A DNA stretch of 64,000 nucleotides from Helicostylum pulchrum (Eukaryota > Mucoromycota > Mucoromycetes > Mucorales > Mucoraceae), in the NCBI GenBank assembly GCA_025677825.1, contig JAIXMO010000046.1, positions 1 through 64,000 on the forward strand. The letters are read 5' to 3'. The notes under the pieces are model-generated. The model searched no databases. It was not told the origin of the DNA and saw only the letters and a list, made by a program, of their open reading frames with translations. The translations under genes and the position numbers were made by a program. Below are positions 46,166-60,000 of this stretch, one piece after another; the first letter of the stretch is position 1, and every line of letters starts with the position of its first letter.

Positions 46166-47289
46166 TGAATACAACAATTGTGATTTATCTATTACATGCC
46201 GAAACCTTTAATCCACTATAAAAAATAAAACAATATCTAGTCCATTGCACTCAAATCTCCACCAAAATATTATTTTATCTATAATAATACCAAATAATTT
46301 ATTTACTACAACACTAATACGCTTGTAATTTTCTTTTTGGTTACTTTGTTACTTGATTATCTGAAAGGACAAATGACCTATCATAAGGCAATGTTTTCGC
46401 CGAAGCATTTAACTGGAAATAATACGGCCAGTAAAAAGATGGTGACCTTGATTCAAATAAACACGGTTATTATATTGACACCAGGAAACATTTTGCTTTC
46501 TGCCATAATATAGGACTAATTTGTCCCTTCACCGAATTTTATTATCTTATTTATTGTGTCGTACACATATTTAAAATAAGCCACTGTTCAATTAGTTCTT
46601 TTTTATTGAAACAAATCAAATCGAGGTACTTTGATCCCATACGTACGTTATATGATTACAGCGGTCAAGTATTATATGTATTATTACATCAAGGGATAAA
46701 ACGAATAGGTCGGATACGCTATATTTTACAATTAGAGAACAATAAACCTTATTAAGAATATTGTGGATTGTAAACGAGTAAAACAGTTTGTCAAAGCAGA
46801 GAAAAAAAGGAGCATACAAGATCTAAAGTTATTGTTGGTGACTAATTGGACAAACTTAAATGATACGTACAGAATAAATGGTGTAATTTTTGCAAGTGTT
46901 GTACTTTATGAAGCTAAAAACCCCGTTTTAACAAATGTGCCCCAAAAAAAACACACAGCCAACCAGACATTGTCTGAATTCAAACTGTAAGAACTGTATT
47001 TCTCACAGTTCTCTCGGGCCCCGTGTTTTCTTTTTTCGCAAGTATAAAGTTGCCCTTTTTTCATTAAAGCAGGCTTAAACTAATGTCTAACAATATCCAT
47101 GTTTTTCTACCTTTAATACAGTAAAGTTGTTCGAAAATGACACAGGTTAAAAAATGGGATTTCACCCTCACTTTTTTGTGTCATGCATCGATTTAAAAGC
47201 CAGTGTGGTGTACCAAGTTTTGTCGTTTCTTTTTTTTAACTTGATTGATTAGATCGTTTTCTTTCTTTCTTTTCATTTTGAGAACCATC
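46166..47289. other. Non-coding island end, decayed ORF fragment
   Basis: Mostly AT-rich. A frame at 46763-46990 (VDCKRVKQFVKAEKKRSIQD...) has protein-like composition but no ATG and no recognised family; it could be a decayed fragment. Confidence 0.35.
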
Positions 47290-50200
47290 ATGTCGACTAC
47301 TTCTCATAATGTACAATATAAAACGAACACCATAGTTCAACCTACTTCGACTACTGCTGAATTAAGAAAACGAGCATGGGTTAATAAAGCAGAAATAGAG
47401 TTATACAACATTCAAGCGTGGGTCCACTTAGTTTACAAGTGTTACGAACAAGTAATAAATACAAACTATTACTGTTTTTTTTTGCTGTTAACTAATTTAA
47501 CTTAGGGAGATTATGCTTTATTCTGTAACGATTTGGAAAATGCATATGTTTCTTACATGAGAGGCAGCAGGTAAAATTATCTAGTAAAACTTTACCAGGG
47601 GAAAAAAGAAAGAAAAGGAAACTCATAATAGTTAATTAGCATCATGGTGGAAATAATAAAATCCCACTCCCAATATAATGACATTAGAAGTGATTATATC
47701 TATTTACAATTAAAACAGGTAAATTATATCTCTAGAAATAAACTAGTTTTAATAACATTTATGTAGAGAACGAACCTAGAAATTATTCCTGTATTATTAA
47801 GAGACTTGGCAGTTAAAATAGAAAATTGGTATAGAATGTCAAAGCAGCTTAATAACACACATTTTAATGTGAATCCTATAAATCCATCAACAACGTCTGC
47901 CGCTTCGTATGCTTATAGGCCGAGTCACGATCCACTCAATTTCCCTCATTATACATTAAATCATAATAATACACCTCCTTTAATATCGAACCCTACGCCG
48001 TCCTCACCAACAACAGCAATAAGATCATCGTCTTTAACCAATAAAGTAACAGACAATAAAAAGACACTGTTACCTAATTGGACGAACAATGCATTTCCTA
48101 ATCGCCTAGTAACTGAGCCTTACGAATTAGTTAAATGGCTTACAGCAAGCGATAATCCACCCAGTATATTACTAATAGATGTTCGACCGAGAGAAATATT
48201 TAAAAACGGGTGCATTACGCATAAATGGATTATGCAAATTGACCCCATCGTTCTTCAAAGAGAGTAAGTTATATTACTATTATTATTATTATATAGAGTA
48301 TACTAACATGATAACCTGTAGTTTATCCAAGGTTCAAGATTCTTTGTTACAAAACCCAACGACTGAACAAACTTTTTTTTCTGAAAGAGCTAGATTTGAT
48401 TTGATTGTGTATTATGATCAAAACTCAAAAATATTAGAAACTGCACATGCTCCAATATTACGTTTGAAAAGCTTATTAGAGGCATACCAGTTAAAAAGGC
48501 CCCCCATGATGTTAATGGGTGGTTTTGATTCTTGGTTAGCATATGTAGGAGAAGCAGGTGTATACAAGTTTTCTTCAAACAAAGAGAATAAGCGTTGGTT
48601 TAAAAGCAATAACGATGAACGTGAGCATCGTACGTTATACGATTATGTAAGTTATTTACATGAATATATACATGTATACTTTAGGCTCACATCTCTTTCT
48701 AGTTTGCAGGGCAGTCTTGTCAGCCAACAACTCATCAGTATTTACCTATATCTATACCTCAACCTTCTTTACCAACTGCCCCTAGAAAAGAATCACTTAC
48801 GACACGATATCCTGAACTGATTTCACCTACTAGTAGTAATAATACATTTCCTTTAGCTCATCTTCAATCCCCTCAAACTTTAAAACAACAAGATTTGCGT
48901 CCTATTCCACCTTCTTATCCGAAACTTCATAGACGTAAAACGTTTATTGATAACCCGTTTAACGGGTTTACAACAACAACCAGTAAATTATACGATGTTC
49001 CACCTATGTCCGCACCAAATTATAAACCTTCTTCCACACCAACCAGTAATATACCATCACCGCGACCCTCTTCCACTGAATCAATTGTACCTATTAATAG
49101 GCCATTAACTTTAACAGACTATCATCATGTGTCTACAAACAATATTCACTCTAGCCCTATGACGAGTTCTTATTCTCAATCAGGGACGATTGTATCAATG
49201 GGAACTACTGGATTAAAAAATCTAGGAAATACTTGTTACATGAATTCAATTATACAATGTCTAAGTGCAACAGTACCACTTGCAAGATATTTTACATGTA
49301 AAATTTTTTTTTTTGAAAAAAGCATGCATATACGTATAAAAAAAAACTAACGTTTTAATAATTTTATTTTGTTGTAGCGGGTATATTTAAACAACATATT
49401 AATAGACAAAATAATAAGGCCGGTACAGGAGGAATATTGACGGAGAGTTTTGCAGAATTATTAAGGGTGATGTGGAGTGAAAGTTATAATTTTATTTCGC
49501 CCATGACATTTCGAGAATCACTAGTCCGATTTGCTCCAAGGTTCTCGGGTACCGATCAGCAAGATTCACAGGAGTTTTTGTTATTTCTTTTAGATGGCTT
49601 GCATGAAGATCTCAACTTGGCTGCATTTGGAAACCAAACAAGTAACAAGTTTTCATTGGTAGACGAACCAGCATTTGAAAAGCTACCTACTTGGCAAGCT
49701 AGTGCTTTAGCTTGGGAAAAGTATTTACATAGCAATTCAAGTATCATTGTCAGTTTATTTCAAGGACAGTATAGAAGTAAATTGACTTGCTTATCGTGTA
49801 AACAGGTATGAGGATACCATTTTACCACATATTCATTTTTTTTCCTCATCTTTCTATTTATTCTATTTAGACATCTACTACTTATAGTGCATTTATGTCA
49901 TTATCATTACCTATTCCAGCCAAAAAGTTACGAATCACGAGTATGACTTTAAATCAATGTTTAGATTACTTTGTAAAAGAAGAAGTATTAGATAAAGAAG
50001 ATGCTTGGAAATGTCCTCAATGTAATAAGAAGAGGAAGGCATTAAAGCAACTTACTTTGACTAAATTACCTGACATACTATTGATTCATTTAAAGCGATT
50101 CTCTATTGATGGATTGTTTAGGAACAAATTAGATACAATGGTGAAATGCCCAATAAGGTACGGCATTCTAATATTCTTATTCACTATAACTTACCTTTAC

Positions 50201-50783
50201 CTCCCCCCCCCCAACCCCTCTCCCACCCACCCTCCTTTTATGTGTGTGTGTGTGTTTTAGGAGCCTAGATTTATCGGGTTATGTTCCGATGTCGATAACC
50301 CCTTCTCCACCACAAGATCGCCCTTCCTTCATTTACGACCTTTATGCTGTCTCAGTAAGTAGAAGATCGAAATTTCCTTCTCTATTACTTTTAGAAAAAA
50401 AATCTCGATTCAACACGTTCTTTTTTTTTTCGGCGCACTAACCAAATTTGTACAATATAGAATCATTATGGATCATTAACCGGTGGTCATTGTAAGTACA
50501 CGTTAAAACATATTAATAATAAAACGTCATTTCTCATTCTCCTCTCTCCCCCTTTCTTTCAGACACAGCGTGTGTTAGAGATGGCTACACTGACAAGTGG
50601 AATTATTTCAACGATAGTCGATATTCTCTATGTGATGAAAATAAAGTAGTGGTAAACATATGCTAATTATACTTTTAGAAAGCATTCTCCTTTTTAACAA
50701 TTTTCTATTTTTACACACTTTTACTTATTCTGTAGACCAAAGCCGCTTATAATTTATTCTATGTTCGATCCAAAGTGAAGTAG
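47290..50783 (+). CDS. USP8/Doa4-like deubiquitinase (dimerisation, rhodanese, USP)
   Basis: Removes ubiquitin from cargo at endosomes in USP8/Doa4 relatives. Twelve exons from 47290-47451 to 50736-50783 sum to 895 aa with consistent phases. The N-terminus is like the USP8 dimerisation domain (helical, [20 protein letters not shown]). A rhodanese-like domain follows ([20 protein letters not shown] to [15 protein letters not shown]). It lacks the usual catalytic Cys, as in USP8. The USP domain has the Cys box [19 protein letters not shown] near residue 550, [19 protein letters not shown], zinc pairs CLSCKQ and [16 protein letters not shown], and the His box [15 protein letters not shown]. Exon 10 is only 31 nt and carries the catalytic His region. 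A proline-rich linker separates the domains. Confidence 0.9.
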
Positions 50784-51162
50784 ATATTTTTATTTATTTT
50801 TTTTTTATTATTTATTTTTTTAAAAACCACAATAAAATAAAAAAGAAAAAATGAATGTAATTCAAGAAGATTATACGCGTCAATTGCTTACGCATACACA
50901 AACAAACACTTGTACAAAATGAAATGAAAAAAAAAGAGAGAAATAAAAAGAAAGGATTAAAGAAAAAAAAAAAGGGATGTAAAATATGTATAAAAAAAAA
51001 TAAGAAAAGCATAAAAATCTTTTTTTTTTTAAAAAAAAAAAGAAGAGTGAAGGAAATACAATATGTATATTATAAAATGAGAGGCATAAGAATGAAGTGA
51101 ATTAAAGCAATGAAAGTAATAATTGGGTATTGCTATGTAGGTAAATAATTTCTGTGTGTGAA

Positions 51163-51198
<36 letters not shown>

Positions 51199-51309
51199 GG
51201 TGTAGATCTGTGCAATGTAAAATGATGGAATACGTAATATTAGAATCGATGTAAGTGCAAAAAGGTAGGATACTGTGATGGATTTTTCTTTTGAAAGAAA
51301 GAGAGTTAC
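50784..51309. other. Convergent 3' region with (GT)n microsatellite
   Basis: A/T tracts and a (TG)n run at 51167-51193, between USP8-like and homeobox genes. Confidence 0.6.
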
Positions 51310-52034
51310 TTAGATCATAGATGATGATGCGTCAGAAGACATTATTAAGTCTAAACAAGAGTCATAGTAGTTTCCATCAACAGAAGAGACGGGTGAACCG
51401 GTAGAAAGCATAGGTGTCAATTGTTGAGACATTGGTGAATAGTTTAAGTTTGAGTAGAAATCCATACTGGATGTTACAGGTGTACCATTCCATTTAGGTG
51501 TATTACATTCACTATTGTTTGTTAAAGTAGACTTAATCATTGGATAAGGTTGTACGAAACGATTGGTAGAAAGTAATAAATCTTCTGTCATGCGTCTGTT
51601 ATTATTTTCAACCTAGTTAAAATAATAAATGTAAGTTACAATGTACTATAAAATTATATAAGTGTTTATATATTAAACTTACATGATAGTTGTTCATTGT
51701 AGACCAAGAGTCAGAATCTTGTTGAGGTAATTTAGAACCGAGAGCAGGACAAGATTTTCTTCTCCATTCTTCTGAACTCATGATGGGTGAAGAAGAGAAA
51801 TCAAAGTCATCAGAACTATCAATAACTGGAGCAAGAGGATGAATAGGTAATTTAAGCCATTCATCAATTTTGACAGACGAAGGTTGTTGTTGATCCAATA
51901 ATAAATTATTACTGTCAGTGTTTGAATCAAACATACAAGATGCAGCAGCTACGTTAGCAATTGACCTTGCACTATTATCCCAAGCCTTGAGATTGTTAAA
52001 GAATTGTGAGAAAAGGACGGGAGAGTCTTGTTGC

Positions 52035-52074
<40 letters not shown>

Positions 52075-52534
52075 GATGATGATGTTGAGGATGATGTTGG
52101 TGATGTTGATGATGTTGAATTTGATGTTCTTCTTTTTGACTTTCACCAGACTTGCGTCTTTGAAGCTTGGCTTTGGCTCTTCTGTTTTGGAACCAAATTT
52201 GTACACCGCGAGGTGTCATATCTAACTTTTGAGCAAGGATACGACGAACTGTAGCATTGGGCTTAGGGTTCTCTAAAAAGGATTTTTCAAGAACCTTTAA
52301 TTGGGCACGAGAAGTACGTCTGCGGTGCTTAATTTCGAAAGGATTGTAAAATGTTGGTCTAAAATCGCTTGAATTAGTGCCTTCCATCATAGGATAACCC
52401 ATCATATAAGCGTTTTCATCTTCTTGTTCAATAAGTTTATTGGTCATAGTGTTGTTATGGTGGTAGTATCCGTTGTTAATTGGGACAACGGTAAATGATT
52501 GTTCAAAAGGTTGCATTAACATTTCAGGTGACAT
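51310..52534 (-). CDS. Homeobox transcription factor
   Basis: Two exons (52534-51683, 51612-51310), 384 aa. A typical 60-residue homeodomain lies at about residues 69-128: KHRRRTSRAQLKVLEKSFLE, then TPRGVQIWFQNRRAKAKLQR, including WFQNRRAK in helix 3. This is the non-TALE class found in fungal Pho2/Pah1-like factors. It is followed by a His-rich and a 17-residue Gln tract (coded by CAA/CAG, 52028-52080), then Ser-rich, probably regulatory, regions. Exact orthologue not assignable by eye. It has about 2 kb of upstream non-coding DNA, the longest of the ordinary genes here, consistent with complex control. Confidence 0.87.
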
Positions 52535-54557
52535 AATAATGAAGAAAAGTAGTAAAGAGTAAAATAGTAAATTGTATTTTTTTTATTTTCATTTTAAAAA
52601 ATATTGTTGTATTTATATACATTAATTGATCTTGTAATAGTAAATAGAGGAGTTTTTTTTTACAAAGGGGATAAAAATAAATAAATATATATAAATACGT
52701 ATAAACGTCTATGCGTGTATTAAACATATGCATTTAAAAAAAAGCAAAATAAAACTCAAGAAAAAAAAAAAAAAGTGTAGGGGTAAAAAATTCCACAGAA
52801 AGGAGAAAATAAGGGGATTGTGTTTGATATACGGCGGGATAGAACTTTATAAAATAAATTATTACACGAGCATAATATAACAAGACACACGCGTATACAC
52901 GTTTTGTATATTAAAAAAGCCCTTTCATTTCAGGTCTCGAAAAATTTCCCTATACTGCAAAAACACACAAGCAAAAAAAAAAGAAGGGTTTTGCAACAAA
53001 TTTGGAAGGCACAATGACAACGAGGGGTGGGGGGGATAATAATTATTACCTGTAAGAAGGAGAAAGAAACAAATATATGTACTGTCAGGTATGCCTATAG
53101 TTTTTTATTTTTTAGAAACCAATAAAGGGATATTTTACTGAATATATGATACTAAGGAGCCCCGAAAGAAAGAAGAAAGGGGAAAAAGCTAGATGATAAA
53201 GCATAATACTCATATTAACAATAATAATAAAAAAAAAGTGGTCTATCAACCTTCTATATAATTTATACATTTATATCTGCTATAAAATACTGTCGGTACC
53301 ATGCATATCCCGCTCAAAATATTTCGGTACTGATAAACTACCTTTTTTTTTTTTTTGCTTCTTTATTTACAAGGAGAGTGTATAGCTTTATCATTATTAC
53401 TATCATACGTTACACTATTAATATTGGTTTCTAATTAAAATGCCAATAAAGCTTATTGTTTTGATTCATTACATGTATTCACGATTATTATACAGACTTT
53501 ATTCACTTTCTCCCTCCTTTTCTCCCTCTCTATTTCATCCAAAAAATAAATATTAAAAAAAATAATTTAATATGATGATGTGATGTGATGTTTATATGCA
53601 TTATATCCCTATGTCAACACATTCCTGGGACATATAAGGGAAGCACGAGCGCACACATCTTAATATTCACTTGCCTATATTATACATATAAATGATGATA
53701 TTGTAAAACCGTATATTTATTAAATACAGATAAATACGTAAAAGGAGATATAGCATCATTATTTTCTTTTCTTTTTAAAAATGTTTTTCCGTCCAAACAA
53801 AACAAAACAAAAAAACTATAAACTATTATTATGATCAATTTACTTGAATGTTGTATTCACCGTATACAACAAGAAGCAACGAGAACGGCTATTAACCTAT
53901 TTAACACGGTTGATTGAAATAAAAGGAGACTAATATAACAGTGTCTTTAGTCATATTTCATGTCTCACATCAAATAAAGTGAAAAAGGGATGAATTTGTA
54001 TATATTAGTACACACATCGTGGCTTGCTCTCTCCTAAGTACTCTCGTATATTGTTTTGTTAAGAAAAAAAAATATTATCGGTTTTGCCACTATTCTAAAA
54101 TATCATAAAACAATGCATCATAAAACTTTATCGTGTCACCTAATTTTAAAGGTTTCGCCCGAATCCTTCTACATCGTTCTTGCCCAACACTTTACTTTAT
54201 GCATATTGTGCATAATACATAGAGCTTATATTCTTACTAACTAATCCTAGAAAAAAATAATGTAATGTATCGTCTTTTTTTTTTTTTTTTTTCTTAATTC
54301 TTTAATTCTTTTTTTTTTATTTACTTTTTTTTTACCCTGAAATTAGATACAAAAGGATCATCTCGTGCAATTAACGTATATACGCTAAAGAAGGGGGTTA
54401 AAAGGGATGATCAAAACATACACTAAACAGTAAAATGGTACCATACAAGTCGAAGCAACATATTACGGGGTTACCTATTTTTTTTTTTTTACCGCGAAAA
54501 TAAAAGTATCGGTTCGATCGTGTGTGACCATATTTAATTTTTTTTTTGTATTTTTTT
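52535..54557. other. Two-kilobase divergent intergenic region
   Basis: No supported ORF or repeat. AT-rich; a few A and T tracts (52759, 53341, 54274). The T-rich 54480-54557 leads into SEN2. Probably holds the homeobox gene promoter and long 5' UTR. Confidence 0.45.
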
Positions 54558-55538
54558 ATGAACAAGTCCTTTAAAAATAAAAAGGTATTGACACCTTTAC
54601 CAGTAAATATTTACAATGGTAATAGGTTATTGCGTAGTCTATACAAGTTTTATTATTCTATTTTCAAGAGTCAACCACAAATAACGGGAACTTTTTTGGA
54701 ATTTGGTAGATTTGTGTGGATTCATGATCAATCATCCATTACTAAACTTCATCAGTCAGGGTCTTTTGGTAAAGGAGACTTATCAAGGAGTGATCCTACA
54801 TGGCTTGAAAGAAATATTCAACAAAACAAAGCATCGTTAGAAGAAATTACAGTAGAAAGAAGAAGAAAAAGAAGAGGAAAAGATCAAGTTGATAATCAAA
54901 ATCTAATGAAACCTGACCAAGTATTGACCTCGACAAATTACAGTAACGTTGAAAGTTTTCAATTAGATTTATGTGAAGCATTTTTTCTAGTTTATGCATT
55001 AAATTCATTAATAATTAAAAGTACTAATCAGGTAATAACTATGGGACCCTTTCTATTAAATATATATTTATTAAATCTTTTTATAGAAATCATTATTATC
55101 CATTGACGATTGTTGGTCATTGTTTTGTAAGGCAGATAATTCATTTCATGTAAATTATGTGGTTTATCACTTTTATCGAAGTCTAGGTTGGGTGCCAAAA
55201 AATGGCTCAAAATTCGGTGTAGATTTTGGTAAATATTTATATACACATATATACGTGTGCATTTACTGATATATACAAACACAAAAGTCCTGTATCAATC
55301 TGGACCAGCTTTTAAACACGCTGAATTTGCCGTTGCCGTTTTACCGTTATGCCAAGATAAAATCGAAGAAAGAAAAAGCTGGCTTTGGTTATTACGCTTA
55401 AACCGTATTTGTTCTCAAGTTAAAAAGACGCTTATATTATGTTATGTAAATGTTCCGCATGATATCGATCGTTTAAACGATTATTCGATTAGGCAAGTCA
55501 TTTATAAACGTTGGTCACCACAAAAAAACAGAGAATAA
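54558..55538 (+). CDS. SEN2: tRNA-splicing endonuclease catalytic subunit SEN2
   Basis: Cuts the 5' splice site of intron-containing pre-tRNAs as part of the SEN complex. Three exons (54558-55031, 55087-55228, 55288-55538) join to 288 aa. The N-terminal part is basic with ERRRKRRGK. The endonuclease fold has [20 protein letters not shown], then [19 protein letters not shown]: the catalytic Tyr (VLYQ) and His (KHAEF) are there, and a Lys in [12 protein letters not shown] is the expected third residue. It is shorter than yeast Sen2 (377 aa), mainly at the N-terminus. The ATG at 54558 was preferred over an in-frame TTG upstream. Confidence 0.9.
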
Positions 55539-55670
55539 TAATAATAAAAGTTCGGACCGGACAAATTTCATGCGAAAATTAAATAAGTTTTTTTCAAAGA
55601 CATCCATGATATCCATTTTTACTTTAAACCTTTTGGAATAGGCCATCCATCGCATTTTTTTTAAATAGTT

Positions 55671-56972
55671 ATGTCCACCTACTCTCAAAATCTTTTCGCT
55701 GTCCTTAGCGAGAGTGGTGACGTTCGTCCTGAACCTGTCACTGCTCCCAAGGAAGAAAAAAAGGTCGAACCCAAATCCGATAAAAAGCGTTCTGCCAAGT
55801 CTGCTGCAGGTGGTGGTAAATAATTTCCTTTTTGTTTTTTCTTTCACATTGCGTTTATATATATATATAAAGAGAGAAAAAGGTGAAAAAAAAAGAGATA
55901 GAGAAAAGGAAGGAAGAAAAAGAGTGAAATAAATAAAAGAAAAAAAGAAACGAGGGAGAAAGAGTCTGACTAGAAAAAAAAGAAACTCAACTTAAATAGT
56001 CTTTTTTTTTTTTTTCAAAAAAAAAATACATATATATATACAATAACATACACTTTGTGAATTTAGACTACATGTATTCATTCTTTTCAACTGTCAACTA
56101 ATTGTAAACTTCTCTATAGCTACTCGCGAAGTTCCTCAACATAAACGTGAAAGTGGTCACCATAAGACAGAAGGTCGTGCTGGTCGCCGTCAATACGACC
56201 GTCACAGCGGCACCGGCATCGAGTAAGTGATTTCAAACGGAACTTTTAATCAACTGAAAGCTGATTTATAAATTATTCTATGCGAATAGAGATACCGAAA
56301 AGAAGGTAAACCAAGGTTGGGGCCATCCTGGAACTGCTGAATACGAAGGGTACACACATCTGTATACAAAATTAAAATAATAACAATAAACTCAATGTAT
56401 ATTTTTTTTTTAGTGCCAAGGATACTCTTAATCCTGCCGATCCCGATGCACCCGAGACAACAGAAACACCAGCTCCAGTTGCAGAAGAAGAGCAAGTAAA
56501 GACCCTTGACGAATATTTGGCTGAAAAGGCCAACAAGTCTTTAAAGGTTTCCCTTCCCGAAGCTCGTAAAGCTAACGATGCCGACGAATCTGCTTTTAAG
56601 GATGCTGTTGCTCTTACCAAGCAAGAAGAAGTTGATTTTTACGCTCCCAAGGAAACTAAGCCAACCAAGAAGGCCACTGAAAAGACTCGTAACCAAAAGG
56701 TTTTAGTTGATATCGAACAACGTTTTGAAGATAAGTCTAGCCGTGATGACGCTCGTGGTAGTGGACGTGGTGGACGTGGTGGACGTGGTGGACGTGGTGG
56801 ACGTGGTGGACGTGATGGAAGTCGCGGTCGTGGCGATCGTGGCGATCGTGGTGGTCGTGGTGGTCGTGGTGATGGCAATGCTCGTCGTGGTGGTAATAGT
56901 CGTAAGGAATCTACCAAGTCTCCTGCTGTCAACATTGAAGACACTGCTTCTTTCCCCTCTCTTGGCGCTTAA
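55671..56972 (+). CDS. STM1: Stm1/SERBP1 (HABP4) family ribosome-preservation protein
   Basis: Binds 80S ribosomes, clamps them inactive in starvation and protects them. Four exons (55671-55815, 56120-56222, 56290-56349, 56414-56972), 288 aa (yeast Stm1 has 273). The N-terminus STYSQNLFAVLSE resembles yeast Stm1 (FDLLGND type). The HABP4 core is PQHKRESGHHKTEGRAGRRQ, then QYDRHSGTG and the Gly/Trp loop NQGWGHPGTAEYEG. Then TLDEYLAEKANKSLKVSL and a C-terminal RGG region (six nearly perfect GGACGTGGT units at 56760-56813). It ends SFPSLGA, as do many family members. Intron 1 (304 nt) is long for this genome. Convergent with SSD1 by 79 bp. Confidence 0.9.
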
Positions 56973-57051
56973 AAGTTTCTTTTGACGATTTGAGAAAAAA
57001 AAAAAATATAATAAATGGCCCTTTTTTTTATGTTTGTTGGTAATTTTATTA

Positions 57052-60000
57052 TTACAATTTTAAAATTTCGATTTTAAATAACGGTCTTACAACCTTCATA
57101 TTGACATTAATACTTATACCGACACTAGATAGAAATTTCAATCTTTGAGTTACAGTTTCTTCTTCTTCTTCATCATCTGCTCGCCAAACAATATCCATTT
57201 CATTCATGGTAGAATCGTATTTATATTTAGCTCCTGGTACCGAAGATTCATTAAGAACGACAGATAACTCTAAATCATATTCCGGAATATAAAGTCTTAA
57301 GGAATCTATACCAAATTGAATGACAAGCGCTTCGATAATGATGTTTTTTATATCTGTATCGAGATACTGACGATAGATATAAGCAGCCGTATAGAGTTTT
57401 TTACAATCTTGTTCTGCAGCCTTCTTGTTAAGTTGAGAGGAATTGCAATGACGTGCAATTTTATCAATATGATCAAAGTTATCGTCTTCTTGCTCCATTC
57501 CTTTCAGTGCGTCACAAAGTTGTCGTTGTACGTAAATCGAAGCATAATTATGAATAGGCTCTGTAAACACTGTGCAGATTGGCGCACCAAATCCAAAATG
57601 TCGGTATTTGGCAATGTCTACAGAACCTGCGCTGAAATACTTGCTGGCTGGTGTGGTGTGTCGAATAATATGTAAAAGTGCTTCTTGCTTTTCTTTCGAT
57701 ATTTCTTTTTCTTTAATTAACTTTATCAATCCATTGACTGAACCAGCGAGTGGATCATTATCAAAATAGTCTTGTATGATGGCCTAATAAGTAATAGTAA
57801 TTTATCAGCAAGTGTAATACAATAAATAAAAAATATAATAAAGACTAACCAGTTTAGATAATTTGGGTTCATCTTGTCTGTACAAGAGCGCTTGATCTGG
57901 GAATCGACTGGATATTTTTTGTGCGACTTCAATATTAGCTACTATCGATAATTCTTGAAGTAAAACATCTTTATCGGTTTGATTTATTCTACTGATTTCT
58001 TCAGGATAGCCAGATTCAGTTATTTTAAATATTTCGTATGACTTTGCTAAACTTTGACCGTTTAATTTATGTAAACGATTGTGTTGCAGTTTTTGACATA
58101 TGCTTAGTATGGTATCAGCATCTTCCTTTAAAGGGTTACTTTGCTGAGCCGACGATACATTCACATGTCCCTTTGATTTTATGACAGTCTTTCCTATCCA
58201 AGAATGTAATAACACGCCATTTTCAGTAAATCTACATAATACCGAAAACGCCAACCTATCATGGTTCTCAACACCAAGACTGCAACAGGATTCTGTAAAT
58301 AAACGAGGCAAGATGGATACCCTTCTATCCACCAAGTTGACTGAACATGATCTTTCACGAGCTTCACGATCCAACGGTGTATTTAGACGAACATAATTCG
58401 ATACATCTGTAACATGAACACCAATCTCAAAAATACCTTTTTCAGTATTGGTAACAGAGTACGCAGTATCTAAATCTACATTGGATTCACCAATAGTAAA
58501 AATGGATATACATTCTTTTGTAAGATCTCGACGAGACTTTTTGTGATCATTTGTAATTTTACCAGGCGTGGCAGCGGCGGCTTTCAAAGCGGATTCAGAA
58601 AATTCCATATCCTTAATGTGATGGTCTGCCATGAGCGCTGCTGAGTGAACGCCTAATTCTCCCATCCACCCAATTTCTTTCTCAATCAAGCCAAATGGGT
58701 GTAACGAAGTTGCGGGCCATCTTTGAATGTTACCCTTAAAAAATAAATAGAATCAGTTACATATGAAAAAAAAACAAAAAAAGGTTGCGAGAAAGCTTAC
58801 AATAAATATCCTATTCTTATACTCTTCATGGTATTTCACAAAGTTAGCAGGAGCATGTTTAATAGGTACCGCAACAAGAGGTAGCCTTTTATCAGCTGGA
58901 ATAAACCATATAATTTTTGGACCATGTATATCTTTTTTATCGCGACTTGCATTATCCAATGTGATAGCATGAGGACGATACAAAGAAAGTGTTCTATACA
59001 AATAATGTTTTAGTAGTTGTAGCACAAAAAATACGTGTTTTTTTAAGCACTTACCCGGAAAATAACATGTTTTTTGGTCGTTCTAGAATACAAACTATTC
59101 TTCCACAATACCGAGGTCTTGATTTTTCATTCAGCGACAAATTAAGTTTATCTTTATTCAATAGGCTTTTTTGTTCTTCTGGAATAGAAGATAATGCAGT
59201 ATTACTACTACTAGCCATACTGATGGAGGAGAGTCTTCGAGTATACCGCGCTTGGAGCTTTGATTGCTTATCTTCCAACATTTCATCTACGTCTACAAGT
59301 TCAACTGCTACTTCATCACCGTCCAGAGCTCGGTTTCTGTTACGCGACCCATAAATGTAAATAGATGCGTCCAACTCTTCACATTCAACGTTGGCGTCTG
59401 AGCTATCTTGTAAATCAACACGGAGAATACCCGAGAATAAAGTATGCGCGCGTACTGCTGCAGATGCATCGGAAACACTTAAATGTGCAGGAAACAACGC
59501 TTTTCTCGATTTCGATTGCTCATGTTGTTGATGTTGTTGTTGTAAAACATTATTAGGCACTGTTTTTTTTAAAAAAAAACAAAAAAAAAGTTGAGGTTTA
59601 AAAACAAGAAATATTTTTAGCGTGTAAATAATATTTATGCAATACCTGATTTGCTACGTGTTCGGTTGGAGTGTTCATCAGTTAATGGTGACACCAAAGT
59701 CTCATTGTTATTCTCACAGTCCTCAGACTCTAAAGACAGGAAAGAATTAGAGAATATAGGTTTACCGTGCCCATTGTTAACATGCTTTTGTTGTTGTTGC
59801 TCATTTATAGTTTTTAAAGGAAGTTTGAAATCGATGTGTTGTTGATTCCGCTTCATTTCTTGCGCAGGTTCGGAATGTCTACGGACTCTTTTCCAACTAT
59901 TATCTTTATTTGGCTCGTGTTTATCGGGCGTAATAGATACCAAAGGAAGTCGTTTTATCTCATGAATGATATCTACTAATGATTGAAACGCAAGTGATTC

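Noticed and set aside
52006..52254. Plus-strand Val/Leu-repeat frames opposite the homeobox gene
   Set aside because: Shadows of the Gln/His trinucleotide repeats on the coding strand.
56639..56985. Arg/Pro-rich minus frame and Val-rich plus frame at the STM1 end
   Set aside because: Shadows of the nine-base RGG repeats.
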